Assembly (NCBI RefSeq): GCF_000739815.1
Contig: NZ_BBJJ01000017.1
Span: 62,001 to 126,000, forward strand
DNA: 64,000 nucleotides
Source: Paraburkholderia mimosarum LMG 23256 = NBRC 106338
GTDB lineage: Bacteria > Pseudomonadota > Gammaproteobacteria > Burkholderiales > Burkholderiaceae
Direction: 5' to 3'
Made by a program: the position numbers and the translations under genes
Part shown: positions 18,509-26,961 of the stretch, piece by piece
How the letters are laid out: the number at the start of each line of letters is the position of its first letter
How positions within the stretch are numbered: the stretch's first letter is position 1
The notes under the pieces: model-generated
What the model saw: the letters and a program-made list of their open reading frames with translations, nothing else
Database searches by the model: none
What the model was told of the DNA's origin: nothing

Positions 18509-19576
18509 TCAATTCGCAGCGAACCGCGCCCGATAATCGAGCGGAAGCACGCCGTAGTGCCGCTCGAACGCGCGCCGCAGGTTCTGCTCGGTCCCGAAGC
18601 CGCAGTCGGCCGCGATGCGCTTGAGCGGCCGGCGCGACTGCACGAGGGCGTGCGCGGCGGCCTCCACGCGCATGGCCGAGACCGTGCGCGCCGGCGTGCG
18701 CCCCACCGCCTCGACATAGCGGCGCGCGAAGGTGCGCGGGCTCATGCGCGCTTCCTCGGCAAGACGCTCGACGTTCAGCTCGCCGCGCAGGTTCGCGGCC
18801 ATCCAGCCATGCAGCGCGTCGAACTCGCCGCCGGCGGTGTCCTGCGCCGTTAGCGCCTCGCTGAACTGCGACTGGCCGCCCGGCCGCTTCATGAACACGA
18901 CGAGGCGGCGCGCCGCCTGCATGGCAACGGCATGGCCGCAGTCCTCTTCGATCAGCGCGAGCGCGAGATCGATGCCCGCCGACACGCCCGCCGAGGTCCA
19001 GACCACGCGCGCGTCACGCTCGTCGCGAATGAAAATCGGCTCGGGATCGACCTCGACGCGCGGGAAGCGCCGCGCGAGCTGCGCCGCGTTGCGCCAGTGC
19101 GTGGCGGCGCGCCGGCCGTCGAGCATACCCGCTGCGGCGAGATAGAACGCGCCCGTGCAGACGGACGCGACGCGGCGCGCATATGGCGCGGCAGCCGCGA
19201 TCCACGCGACGAGTTCCGGTTGCAGTTCGGTCGTGTCGCCGATGGGCACGCCCGGCACGATCAGCGTATCGATCGTGGCCGGATCGAGCGTGTCGAGCCG
19301 CTCGGTGACGACGGGCAGGCCCGCGAAGGTCGGCAGCACGCCGCCCGCCACCGAGGCGAGCGTCGTGCGGTAGGCGCATGGCGCGCTGGCTGGCGCGCGA
19401 TTCGTGCTGCGCGAGCCGCAAACGCCGCTTGCTGCACGCATCGCCAGTTCCGCGCGCCAGAACGCCTCGACGGGGCCGCAGGCATCGAGCAGCACGAGTT
19501 CAGGGGCGACGGCGAACACGACATGGCGTGCGGCATGGCGTGCGGCAGCGGCATGGGGCGAAGTGTGAGATGACAT
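18509..19576 (-). CDS. GlxA family transcriptional regulator (DJ-1/PfpI domain plus AraC HTH)
   Basis: A 355-residue two-domain regulator. The N-terminal half is a class I glutamine-amidotransferase-like DJ-1/PfpI domain with the nucleophile elbow ASVCTGAFYLAAAGML near residue 115. The C-terminal half (from about residue 250) is an AraC-type DNA-binding domain with VERLAEEARMSPRTFARRYV and KRIAADCGFGTEQNLRRAF. Such proteins often control genes for quaternary amines or detoxification, but the target is unknown here. The ATG at 19576 was chosen over the upstream in-frame codon at 19618 because the family N terminus starts with HVVFAVAPELVLLD shortly after it. Confidence 0.9.
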   Translation of the reverse strand: MSSHTSPHAAAARHAARHVVFAVAPELVLLDACGPVEAFWRAELAMRAASGVCGSRSTNRAPASAPCAYRTTLASVAGGVLPTFAGLPVVTERLDTLDPATIDTLIVPGVPIGDTTELQPELVAWIAAAAPYARRVASVCTGAFYLAAAGMLDGRRAATHWRNAAQLARRFPRVEVDPEPIFIRDERDARVVWTSAGVSAGIDLALALIEEDCGHAVAMQAARRLVVFMKRPGGQSQFSEALTAQDTAGGEFDALHGWMAANLRGELNVERLAEEARMSPRTFARRYVEAVGRTPARTVSAMRVEAAAHALVQSRRPLKRIAADCGFGTEQNLRRAFERHYGVLPLDYRARFAAN

Positions 19577-19663
19577 GGCGGCAAAGTCGATGCGAACGGG
19601 ACGTTTGCATGATTCCACGCGGGCGTCTGGCAGTCACGTCAAACCGGCATCAAATCCTGCCAG

Positions 19664-19810
19664 TCACTTGTGGAAGGCGACGCCCTCGTCGACCGTGCCG
19701 TACATCGTGATGCCGCTCGCGCCGCTCGACGGCGCCAAGCCGCCTTGCGCGCAGGCCACGCACAAGGACGCGAGCGCGGCGGCGACGAAAAGACCCAGGA
19801 AGCGTTTCAT
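19664..19810 (-). CDS. Small predicted lipoprotein
   Basis: A 48-residue open frame, MKRFLGLFVAAALASLCVAC followed by AQGGLAPSSGASGITMYGTV and a short end. The N terminus is a lipoprotein signal with a lipobox LCVAC. The mature part is only about 29 residues and its ITMYGTVDEG stretch recalls the first strand of Burkholderia porins (TLYGVVDAG), which might be coincidence or a decayed porin start. No strong Shine-Dalgarno is seen. Function unknown. Confidence 0.5.
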   Translation of the reverse strand: MKRFLGLFVAAALASLCVACAQGGLAPSSGASGITMYGTVDEGVAFHK

Positions 19811-20006
19811 GAAGGGAAAGCAACGTGAAAGATCCGATTCTAGCGCGGCGCCGGGCGCGCCGCCGTACGGATGCAGGCGGATCACCTCCAGTGCCACGCG
19901 GCTGCAATCGACGCTTCATGCCAGGCTGAAACGTCGATGGCGCTGTTCCTCTACAGTAGCCGTGTGGGCGGCATCTGCTGCCATCGCAAGCCATGAAGGA
20001 GCCGCC

Positions 20007-20729
20007 ATGAACCTCCCCGCCACTGATGCATCGAGTCACTTCCCGGGACTCGCTCGCGTTGCCGCGCTACTCGCCGATCCGGGGCGCGCCGCCATGCTGT
20101 GGGCGCTCATGGACGGCAGCGCGCGACCCGCCGGCGAACTCACGATGATCGCGGGCCTTTCGCCTTCGGCGGCGAGCGGCCACCTCGCGCGCCTCACCGA
20201 AGGCGGACTGCTCGCGCTCGACGTGCGCGGCCGGCATCGCTACTACCGGATCGCCACGCCCGAGGTCGCTGCGACGATCGAGGCGCTCATGAATGTCGCG
20301 CACGCCGCCAACGCCACCAGCGCTCAACGACCCGAGCCGCGTTCCGTGCGCACGGTGCCGCTTGAGATGCGCCATGCGCGTACATGCTACGACCACATGG
20401 CGGGCGAGGTTGCCGTGCAGGTGTTCGAGCGCCTCGTGGGAAGCGGCCTGCTCCTGCGTGACGGCGACACGCTCGAAGCCACGCCCGAGGGCGCGGCGCG
20501 CCTCGCGACCTGGGGCGTGGACGTCGCTGCGCTGCGCGCGCGCCGGCGGCGCTTCGCCTGCACCTGCCTCGACTGGAGCGAGCGCAGACCGCATCTGGGC
20601 GGCGCGCTCGGCGCGGCGCTGCTCGATTCGTGGACGCTCAGCGGCTGGATCGAACGCACCAACCGCCCGCGCGTGCTGCGCATCACCCCAAAGGGACAAG
20701 GCGAGTTCGACGCGCTCGCAGGCGTGTAG
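20007..20729 (+). CDS. ArsR-type winged-helix transcriptional regulator
   Basis: A 240-residue regulator. The N-terminal 100 residues form an ArsR-like winged helix: ARVAALLADPGRAAMLWALM, recognition helix AGLSPSAASGHLARLTEGGL and wing DVRGRHRYYRIATPEV. A C-terminal extension of about 120 residues includes HARTCYDHMAGEVAVQVFER and a CTCLDWSERRPHLGGALGAA segment, a Cys/His-rich arrangement seen in long ArsR relatives that may bind metal or another ligand. ATG at 20007 has AAGGAG upstream. The regulated gene is unknown. Confidence 0.88.
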   Translation: MNLPATDASSHFPGLARVAALLADPGRAAMLWALMDGSARPAGELTMIAGLSPSAASGHLARLTEGGLLALDVRGRHRYYRIATPEVAATIEALMNVAHAANATSAQRPEPRSVRTVPLEMRHARTCYDHMAGEVAVQVFERLVGSGLLLRDGDTLEATPEGAARLATWGVDVAALRARRRRFACTCLDWSERRPHLGGALGAALLDSWTLSGWIERTNRPRVLRITPKGQGEFDALAGV

Positions 20730-20991
20730 TGCGCTCGTCGAACCAGGCCAACCGGCTGACGAATACCCGCGAGGATCGCCGTTGCCGGGCGCAAAAAACC
20801 GGCGTTTCAATCGCAGTCACACGTTCTGTTACATATGGTGCATAAGCCCTAACAAATCCATGCGCATGGAAACAATCCCCGCAGATACAGTGCCCTGCAT
20901 GGGACGCCGCAAATTCGCCGGCGCTCCGTGCCCTGCAAGGGTGGCCCGACCACACGCCAAAGCGCCTGGTCCCGCCGACAGGAGAACGAAC

Positions 20992-23655
20992 ATGACAACG
21001 CGCACGCCTACGATCACCCAGTTTCGCCGCACCTCCCGCCGCACACTGTTCGCGCTTGCCGCGCTCGCCGCGCTGAACCTCGCGGCCGCGCCCGCGATCT
21101 TTGCACAGGCCGCGCCGCCCGAAGGGGCGACCGCGACGGGCGGCGATCCACCGAGCCGCGTCGCGCGTCTGGACTACATGGCGGGGGCCGTGACCACGGA
21201 GCCGGCGGGCGCGAGCGACTGGTCGTACGCACAGCTCAATCGGCCGCTCACGACGGGCGACCAGCTCTGGAACGACGCGAACGGGCGCTCGGAACTGCAC
21301 ATCGGCTCGACGGCCGTGCGCCTCGGCGCGCAGACGAGCCTCGACGTCCTCAACCTCGACGATCAGACCGCCCAGCTCAAAGTCGCGCAAGGCACGCTTT
21401 CCACGCGCGTGCGCGACGTTCCGGCCGGCACCTCGTATGAAATCGACACGCCCAACCTCGCGCTCGGCGTGACGAGCCCCGGCGACTATCGCGTGGACGT
21501 CGCCCCTGACGGCAGCACCACGACGGTCACCGTGCGCAGCGGCAACGTGACTGTCTACGGCGAAAACGGCCAGATCCCAATGACGGCCGGCCAGCAAATC
21601 CGTTTTTCCGGCACCGATCTGCAGCAGGTGACGAGCGACGAAGCGCCGCCGCCGGACGCCTTCGATCAATGGGCGCTCGCGCGCGATGCGGCCGCGGACC
21701 GCTCGGTCTCGGCGCGCTATGTCTCGCGCGATGTGCCCGGCTACCAGGACCTAGACAACAACGGCACCTGGCGCAGCGACCCGCAGTACGGCGAAGTCTG
21801 GACGCCGAATTCGGTGCCCGCGGGCTGGGCGCCGTATCACGACGGCCACTGGGTCTGGCAGGCACCGTGGGGCTGGACCTGGGTCGATGACGCCCCATGG
21901 GGCTTCGCGCCTTACCACTATGGGCGCTGGGCCTACGTCGACGATTCGTGGGCGTGGGTGCCGGGACCGCTCGTCGAGAGCGCGCCGCCCGTCTATGCGC
22001 CGGCGCTGGTCGCGTTCGTGGGCGGCGGAGACGGCGGCCCCGACTGGAGCGTGAACCTCGCGGTGGGCGGCGTCGCGGCCGCGGGCGTCGCCTGGTTCGC
22101 GCTCGGGCCGGGAGAGCCGTGGCACCCGCACTGGGGCGGCTGGAGCCCGCACTACTACGACCGCGTGAACCAGACCGTCGTCATCAACAATTACCGGCGC
22201 GACGTCAACATCACGAACATCAACGTTCACAACACCACCTATGTGAACTATCGCGCGCCGGGCGCGGTGACGGCCGTGCCCGCTACCGCCTTCGTCCATG
22301 GCCAGCCGGTGTCGCGCTTCGCCCAGCGTGTGGATCCGCAGCAATGGCGCCATGCGCGCATCGAGCCCGGCACGCCGGGCATCGCACCGGTCAAGGGGAG
22401 CTTCGGGCCGAACATGCGGCGCGCCGACTACAGGCCGCCCGCAGTGCTCAATCAGCGCCAGGTCGTCGCCACGCGCGCGCCGGTCGCGCCGCCCGCATTC
22501 CACGACAACCTGGCGCAGCGGTTCGCCCATGCGGGCGGTACCGTGCCGGGCGCGGGGGCGCCCGTGGTGCGTGTCTCGTCGCCGTCGCACGCATCGTTTT
22601 CACCGTTCTCCCCGGCCTCGCGGGGTGTGGAACCCGTCCAGAACGTGCGCGTGGTACCGCCGCATTCGCCGGTCCTTGGCGCGGCTGGCAGGCCAGCTAA
22701 CGACGCGCAGGCGCAGGCGGGCCGGACCGCTGGATTCCCCCGTTCGCCGGCCGGCGCGCCGCAATCCGCGGCACCGGCCGCCAATGCGATGCCGCGCGGC
22801 CCCGAACGTGGCCAGCCTGGCGCGCCGCCCGCCGCCGCGCAGGAACATGGTGTGCCTCGCCCACCGCAGTTCGCCGGCCGTCCGGAAGGCGGCATACCTG
22901 CCGCGGGCCAGCCCGCTCAGCAAGTGCTGAACGGCGCGCGCGGCGAAGCCCACCAGCCATCGTGGACGCAGCCGCACACGCCGATGGCTATGCGTGGCCA
23001 GCCGGGCGCTAATGAGGCGAGCCGCCCGCCCGCGATCGCGATGCAGCAGCCGCGTGATCTGGCACGCGCGCAAGCGCAACCTCAGGCGCAGCCGCAGCAA
23101 CCGCAGCAACGGATGCCCGAGCCCGGCACCGCGCAACACGTTCCGCCGATGCCGCCGCAAGCGCAAGCCCGGCCGGCGCCGCAGGCCGAGGCGCGCGCCG
23201 GGTTCCGTCCCCAGGCGCAGCCCGATGCTCAGCCGCAACAGCGTGCGGAGTTCCACCCGCAACCGCAGCCACAGCCGCAGCAACGCGTCGAGGCTCGCCC
23301 GCAGCCTCAGCCGCAAGCTCAGCCGCAGCCACGCCCGGAATTCCACCCGCAGCCGCAACCGCAACCGCGCGCCGAGGTCCGCCCGCAGCCGCAACCGCAG
23401 CCACGCGCGGAATTCCATCCACAGCCGCAGCCCCAACCGCAGCCCCGTGCGGAATTCCATCCACAGCCGCAGCCCCAACCGCAGCCACGCCCGGAATTCC
23501 ATCCACAGCCGCAACCCCAACCGCAGCCCCGTGCGGAATTCCACCCGCAGCCGCAACCCCAACCCCAACCGCGTCCGCAGCCGCAACCGCAACCTGCGGC
23601 TCATCCGCAGGAGCGCGCGAGCGGTGGCAATCACGACGATCGCCACCACGGCTGA
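20992..23655 (+). CDS. FecR-domain / DUF6600 secreted protein with Pro-Gln repeat tail
   Basis: An 887-residue exported protein. A signal peptide (hydrophobic LFALAALAALNLAAAPAIFA) ends near residue 38. Residues about 95-190 resemble the FecR beta domain (LHIGSTAVRLGAQTSLDVL, YEIDTPNLALGVTSPGDYRV, VRSGNVTVYGENG). Residues about 250-330 match DUF6600: repeated Trp/Tyr-Gly segments such as WAPYHDGHWVWQAPWGWTWV. From about residue 560 the chain is Pro/Gln/Ala-rich and disordered, ending in 14-residue repeats of the form AEFHPQPQPQPQPR. Function unknown; a cell-envelope or surface role is likely. ATG at 20992 follows AGGAGA. A strong bidirectional terminator follows. Confidence 0.88.
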   Translation: MTTRTPTITQFRRTSRRTLFALAALAALNLAAAPAIFAQAAPPEGATATGGDPPSRVARLDYMAGAVTTEPAGASDWSYAQLNRPLTTGDQLWNDANGRSELHIGSTAVRLGAQTSLDVLNLDDQTAQLKVAQGTLSTRVRDVPAGTSYEIDTPNLALGVTSPGDYRVDVAPDGSTTTVTVRSGNVTVYGENGQIPMTAGQQIRFSGTDLQQVTSDEAPPPDAFDQWALARDAAADRSVSARYVSRDVPGYQDLDNNGTWRSDPQYGEVWTPNSVPAGWAPYHDGHWVWQAPWGWTWVDDAPWGFAPYHYGRWAYVDDSWAWVPGPLVESAPPVYAPALVAFVGGGDGGPDWSVNLAVGGVAAAGVAWFALGPGEPWHPHWGGWSPHYYDRVNQTVVINNYRRDVNITNINVHNTTYVNYRAPGAVTAVPATAFVHGQPVSRFAQRVDPQQWRHARIEPGTPGIAPVKGSFGPNMRRADYRPPAVLNQRQVVATRAPVAPPAFHDNLAQRFAHAGGTVPGAGAPVVRVSSPSHASFSPFSPASRGVEPVQNVRVVPPHSPVLGAAGRPANDAQAQAGRTAGFPRSPAGAPQSAAPAANAMPRGPERGQPGAPPAAAQEHGVPRPPQFAGRPEGGIPAAGQPAQQVLNGARGEAHQPSWTQPHTPMAMRGQPGANEASRPPAIAMQQPRDLARAQAQPQAQPQQPQQRMPEPGTAQHVPPMPPQAQARPAPQAEARAGFRPQAQPDAQPQQRAEFHPQPQPQPQQRVEARPQPQPQAQPQPRPEFHPQPQPQPRAEVRPQPQPQPRAEFHPQPQPQPQPRAEFHPQPQPQPQPRPEFHPQPQPQPQPRAEFHPQPQPQPQPRPQPQPQPAAHPQERASGGNHDDRHHG
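23404..23571 (+). repeat. 42-bp tandem repeat inside the FecR/DUF6600 gene
   Basis: Four near-identical 42-bp units (23404, 23446, 23488, 23530) encode R(A/P)EFH followed by PQ dipeptides. Unit length is a multiple of three, so gain or loss would keep the frame. Degenerate copies extend upstream to about 23240. Confidence 0.85.
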
Positions 23656-23676
23656 GCTGATCGCCGCGCCAACAAC

Positions 23677-23714
23677 GACAAAGCCCGCGAACGTCGCCGT
23701 TCGCGGGCTTTGTC
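23677..23714. terminator. Bidirectional terminator between the FecR-like gene and thyA
   Basis: A 17-bp perfect stem: GACAAAGCCCGCGAACG, loop TCGC, CGTTCGCGGGCTTTGTC. It lies between convergent genes and carries AAAG/CTTT flanks on both sides. Confidence 0.85.
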
Positions 23715-23753
23715 ATGGCGCCGACACTTCAAACGCCGACGGCTGCTGCCGCC

Positions 23754-24725
23754 TCACACCGCCATGGGTGCGGTGAGTGGCTCGTGATGCCGATAGTCGA
23801 CGAGCGAGAAGTCGGAGGGCTCGACCTTGTCGAGCCACTCCGGCTCGTAGATTCCGGTCTTCGCGTACTCGGGCACACGCTCCGAGATGGCGAGGCGTGG
23901 GCTCTCGTAGGGCTCGCGGCGCAATTGCTCGTTGAGCATGTCGAGCTGGTTCTCGTAGATGTGCGCGTCGCCGATGAAATACGTGAACCAGCGCGGCGTA
24001 TAGCCCGTCAGCCGGCCCACGAGATGGAGCAGGACCGCCCCCTCCGTGAGGTTGAACGGCGTGCCCAGACCCACGTCGTTGCTGCGGATGTAGAGGCACA
24101 GCGAGATTTCACGCTTCGTCGGATTCGGCAGGAACTGGTACAGCAGATGGCAGGCCGGCAGCGCAATCTCCTCGAGCACCGCCGGATTCCAGGCGTGAAA
24201 CAAGATGCGTCGGTCAGCGGGGTTGCTCATGATCGTATCGAGACACTGGCGTAGCTGGTCGATCGCCTTATAGAGCAACACTTTTTGCCGGCCGTCCTCG
24301 CTGAACTGCGCCACTTGCGCGTAGCCGCGCGATTGCGCGTCGGCGAGCTGCGCCGCCGCATCTGCGTCCAGCACCTTGTAGGCGGGCCAGCGGCGCCACT
24401 GCACGCCGTAGACCTCGCCCAGGTCGTCCGTGCCCTCGCGGTACGGATTGGCGAGCCACTGGGCGTTCTCGTTCGCGTTGGCGTCCCACACCTTGCAGCC
24501 GAGCGCGCGGAAATCCGCGGCGCTGCGCGAGGCGCGCAAAAACCCGATCAGTTCGCCCACGGCCGATTTGAACGCCAGCTTCTTCGTCGTGACCGCCGGG
24601 AAGCCCGCTTGCAGATCGAAACGCAGCATTGCGCCCGGCTGGCTGATCGTGCGGATGCCGGTGCGGTTTTCCTGCCAGGTGCCGGTGTCGAGAATCGAGC
24701 GGACGAGCTCGAGATACTGTTTCAT
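23754..24725 (-). CDS. thyA: Thymidylate synthase
   Basis: Makes dTMP from dUMP using methylene-tetrahydrofolate. The 323-residue translation starts [15 protein letters not shown] and contains the active-site [12 protein letters not shown] (Cys192), the folate-binding [20 protein letters not shown] and the nucleotide-binding [16 protein letters not shown]. It is about 60 residues longer than E. coli ThyA; the extra residues are an insertion around 110-165 (after YGVQWRRWP), a form found in other bacteria and phage enzymes. ATG at 24725 has GAGGGA upstream. folA, the partner that regenerates folate, is 11 kb away. Confidence 0.96.
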   Translation of the reverse strand: MKQYLELVRSILDTGTWQENRTGIRTISQPGAMLRFDLQAGFPAVTTKKLAFKSAVGELIGFLRASRSAADFRALGCKVWDANANENAQWLANPYREGTDDLGEVYGVQWRRWPAYKVLDADAAAQLADAQSRGYAQVAQFSEDGRQKVLLYKAIDQLRQCLDTIMSNPADRRILFHAWNPAVLEEIALPACHLLYQFLPNPTKREISLCLYIRSNDVGLGTPFNLTEGAVLLHLVGRLTGYTPRWFTYFIGDAHIYENQLDMLNEQLRREPYESPRLAISERVPEYAKTGIYEPEWLDKVEPSDFSLVDYRHHEPLTAPMAV

Positions 24726-25027
24726 GCGCGCTTCCCTCGTCGGACGGCTGGCGCCCGGTTCGGATTCAGGATGGAAAAACAGGATTTTACCCGTCGCGCG
24801 CGACCTGGGTCGGACGCGCCAAAAGCGCGCGGTCATGCGGTCACGGGAACCCGGCGCGAACGCCCGCGGGACGGGCTATCGGCAGGCTGGAACGAGCTGG
24901 CGCAGAAGCGGAGGGAAGCGAAGCGAGGAACGAAGCGTGACAGCAAAACCCAGCGGAACCGGGCGGCGAGAGCGACGCCACGCGCTCAGTGCACGCCGCA
25001 CTGATGCGCCGCCCCTGGCGCCCAGCG
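24726..25027. other. Gap between thyA and the first VpsR-like activator gene
   Basis: About 300 bp with no convincing gene. I see no clear terminator for the activator gene and no recognisable promoter for thyA beyond the GAGGGA ribosome-binding site next to its start. Confidence 0.4.
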
Positions 25028-26413
25028 TCAACGGCCCGAGGCCAGGCCGCCCGGGTGCGGTGCGAGCGGCTCGCTTTCCATGTGGCGCATGCCGTGCGCG
25101 CAGAGAAGCCGGTAAAGGGTCACGCGCGAGATGCCGAGCTCGTGGGCGGCATCGCCAAGACGTCCGCGGTGACGCAGGAGCGCAAGCTCGATCGCCTGCC
25201 GCTCGGCGGCCTCGCGCGCCTGGGCAAGCGACACGGGCACCACCTCGACATAGTCGCCGAGTTCCAGATCGCGCGCCGTGATGGCGCGGCCTTCCGACAT
25301 CACGATCGCGCGCCGCACGCGGTTGATGAGTTCACGCACGTTGCCGGGCCAGCTGTAGTTGTGCAGGGCCGCGATGGCGTCGGGCGAAAAGCCGCGAAGA
25401 CGCCGGCCGCCGTCCTTCTTGAAGCGCTCGAGCATGTGCCGCGCGAGCAGTTCGATATCTTTTCCGCGCGCGCGCAGCGGCGGTTCGTCGATCTGCAATA
25501 CGCACAGGCGGTGATACAAATCCTGGCGAAAGCGCCCTTCCACCATCGCCGCGCGCATATCGACGTGGGTGGCCGAAATGATGCGCACATCCACCGGAAT
25601 CGACTGATGGCCGCCAAGGCGCTCGATCTTGCCTTCCTGCAGGAAGCGCAGCAGGCTCGCCTGGCTTTCCATGGGCAGGTCGCCGATCTCGTCGAGAAAG
25701 AGCGTGCCGCCGTTGGCCGCTTCGACGCGCCCGATCTTGCGCTGACTCGCGCCCGTGAACGCGCCGCGTTCGTAGCCGAACAGTTCGGATTGCAGCAGAT
25801 GCGGCGGAATCGCGCCGCAGTTGATCGGCACGAAGGGTGCGTTGCGGCGCGACGACCGCTCGTGGATCGCCACGGCCGTGAGCTCCTTGCCCGTGCCCGA
25901 CTCGCCCGAGATGAACACCGGTGCGTCGGTCATGGCGACCTTGCGGATCGAGCGGAAGAGCGCGAGCATCGCCTCGCACGAGCCGACCATTTCGCCTTCG
26001 GCGCCGCCCGTGGTGTCGTTGGAGGCCAGTTCGCCGAGCGAGACCATGCCATAAGCATGGCCGACCGAATCGACGATGCGGTCACCGTTCCACGGGACCG
26101 TTACGTAATCGAAACAGTAATCTCGCACGAGCCGGCGCAGCGTGGCATCCTGGAGCTGGCCGGTCGTGGTCGCCGCGACCCAGCCCACGTTGGGCAGCGT
26201 GAGGCACGGCTCGAACGAGCCGATCTCGTGCAGATGGAATTCACTGGAAAGGTCGAGCAGCCCCCCCGCGGGCATACCGGCACGGAACGCGCGCCGCGCG
26301 TCGCGTGCGTTACCGACGATCTCCACCTGCCAGCCACGCTCGTGGAACCGCTCGTTCAACACTTCGACCGGTTTTCGCGTCACGTACACCAATTGCCGCG
26401 TTGCAGGTTCCAT
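25028..26413 (-). CDS. VpsR-like sigma-54-dependent activator (first of two)
   Basis: A 461-residue enhancer-binding protein. Residues 1-130 form a VpsR-type receiver-like domain: an Asp (D54 in GGLLDLSS) is kept, but the usual acidic pair after the first strand is absent (VYVTRKP). VRDYCFDYVTVPW and VGHAYGMVSLG are typical of VpsR relatives. The AAA+ domain has Walker A GESGTGKE (170-177), an intact sigma-54 loop GAFTGA (217-222), Walker B LFLDEIGDLP (238-247) and the arginine-finger end. A Fis-type helix-turn-helix (GRLGDAAHELGISRVTLYRL) ends the protein. It is divergent from the amyloid-like operon and probably activates it. In other Burkholderia a c-di-GMP-binding relative controls exopolysaccharide genes. 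Confidence 0.92.
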   Translation of the reverse strand: MEPATRQLVYVTRKPVEVLNERFHERGWQVEIVGNARDARRAFRAGMPAGGLLDLSSEFHLHEIGSFEPCLTLPNVGWVAATTTGQLQDATLRRLVRDYCFDYVTVPWNGDRIVDSVGHAYGMVSLGELASNDTTGGAEGEMVGSCEAMLALFRSIRKVAMTDAPVFISGESGTGKELTAVAIHERSSRRNAPFVPINCGAIPPHLLQSELFGYERGAFTGASQRKIGRVEAANGGTLFLDEIGDLPMESQASLLRFLQEGKIERLGGHQSIPVDVRIISATHVDMRAAMVEGRFRQDLYHRLCVLQIDEPPLRARGKDIELLARHMLERFKKDGGRRLRGFSPDAIAALHNYSWPGNVRELINRVRRAIVMSEGRAITARDLELGDYVEVVPVSLAQAREAAERQAIELALLRHRGRLGDAAHELGISRVTLYRLLCAHGMRHMESEPLAPHPGGLASGR

Positions 26414-26961
26414 TATTCAGATCCTCTTGCCAACACCATCGTTTGCGAATGACGGCACGCACCTGAATGTACAGACACGCAGCAAAAAGCGGCTTTCGCG
26501 TACCTGCAAAACAGTGAACGCGCATGCTTTTGCTGACAGTGAATCCCCGAGTTGTGGCGTGTGTGTCAACCTGCCCACGTGTGGGCCTTTTCTTATAGGT
26601 ATTACGGCTTTTTCTGAAGCTTACTATAGCCTCATGGGAATTGGATAGGTTTTATGCGGATGGAATGACTCGGGGACGGATGGAAGTGTTTCCATCTCAA
26701 TCCTGCCATTTTGTGAGCACAGAAATAATAACGAATGTTTCCATTCCGTGAATCTGCGACGCACCGGGCTCGCAAACGTTCTCGTTTGAAACCCTCCAGC
26801 ATTGCCACGCAGGTTTAAACCTCCTGACGTTTCAGCACTGAAACATTTTGGCGAATATCTGCGATTCAAAATCTGCAGAAAATAGCGCGGCTCGAAGCGT
26901 ATCAATGGATTGCGAGCGATGGCACACGTTTCGCTAAATGTCTCGCATCAGGAGATACGCC
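26414..26961. promoter_or_regulatory. AT-rich control region of the amyloid-like operon
   Basis: A 548-bp divergent intergenic region markedly richer in A and T than the rest of the window. It holds four perfect inverted repeats: GATGGAA-N4-TTCCATC (26679-26696), CAAACG-TTCT-CGTTTG (26773-26788), AGGTTTAAACCT (26811-26822) and GTTTCAG-CA-CTGAAAC (26829-26844), plus extra half-sites with the GGATGGAA core near 26658 and, inverted, near 26739. All are upstream of the sigma-54 promoter at 26920. They are good candidates for activator and IHF sites. Confidence 0.65.
26920..26935 (+). promoter_or_regulatory. Sigma-54 promoter
   Basis: TGGCAC-ACGTT-TCGCT. The -24 element is a perfect TGGCAC and the -12 element differs from TTGCW by one base, with the correct spacing. 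Transcription would start near 26946, giving a leader of about 16 bases before the ATG at 26962. Two intact GAFTGA activators flank the operon. Confidence 0.7.

Noticed and set aside
20857..20870. TCCATGCGCATGGA, a perfect 14-bp palindrome upstream of the FecR-like gene
   Set aside because: Real as sequence, but short, GC-mixed and without partner sites; not enough to call an operator.
26624..26905. A 93-codon minus-strand frame in the AT-rich region upstream of the amyloid operon
   Set aside because: No start signal, no recognisable domain, and it spans the inverted repeats. Regulatory DNA is the better reading.
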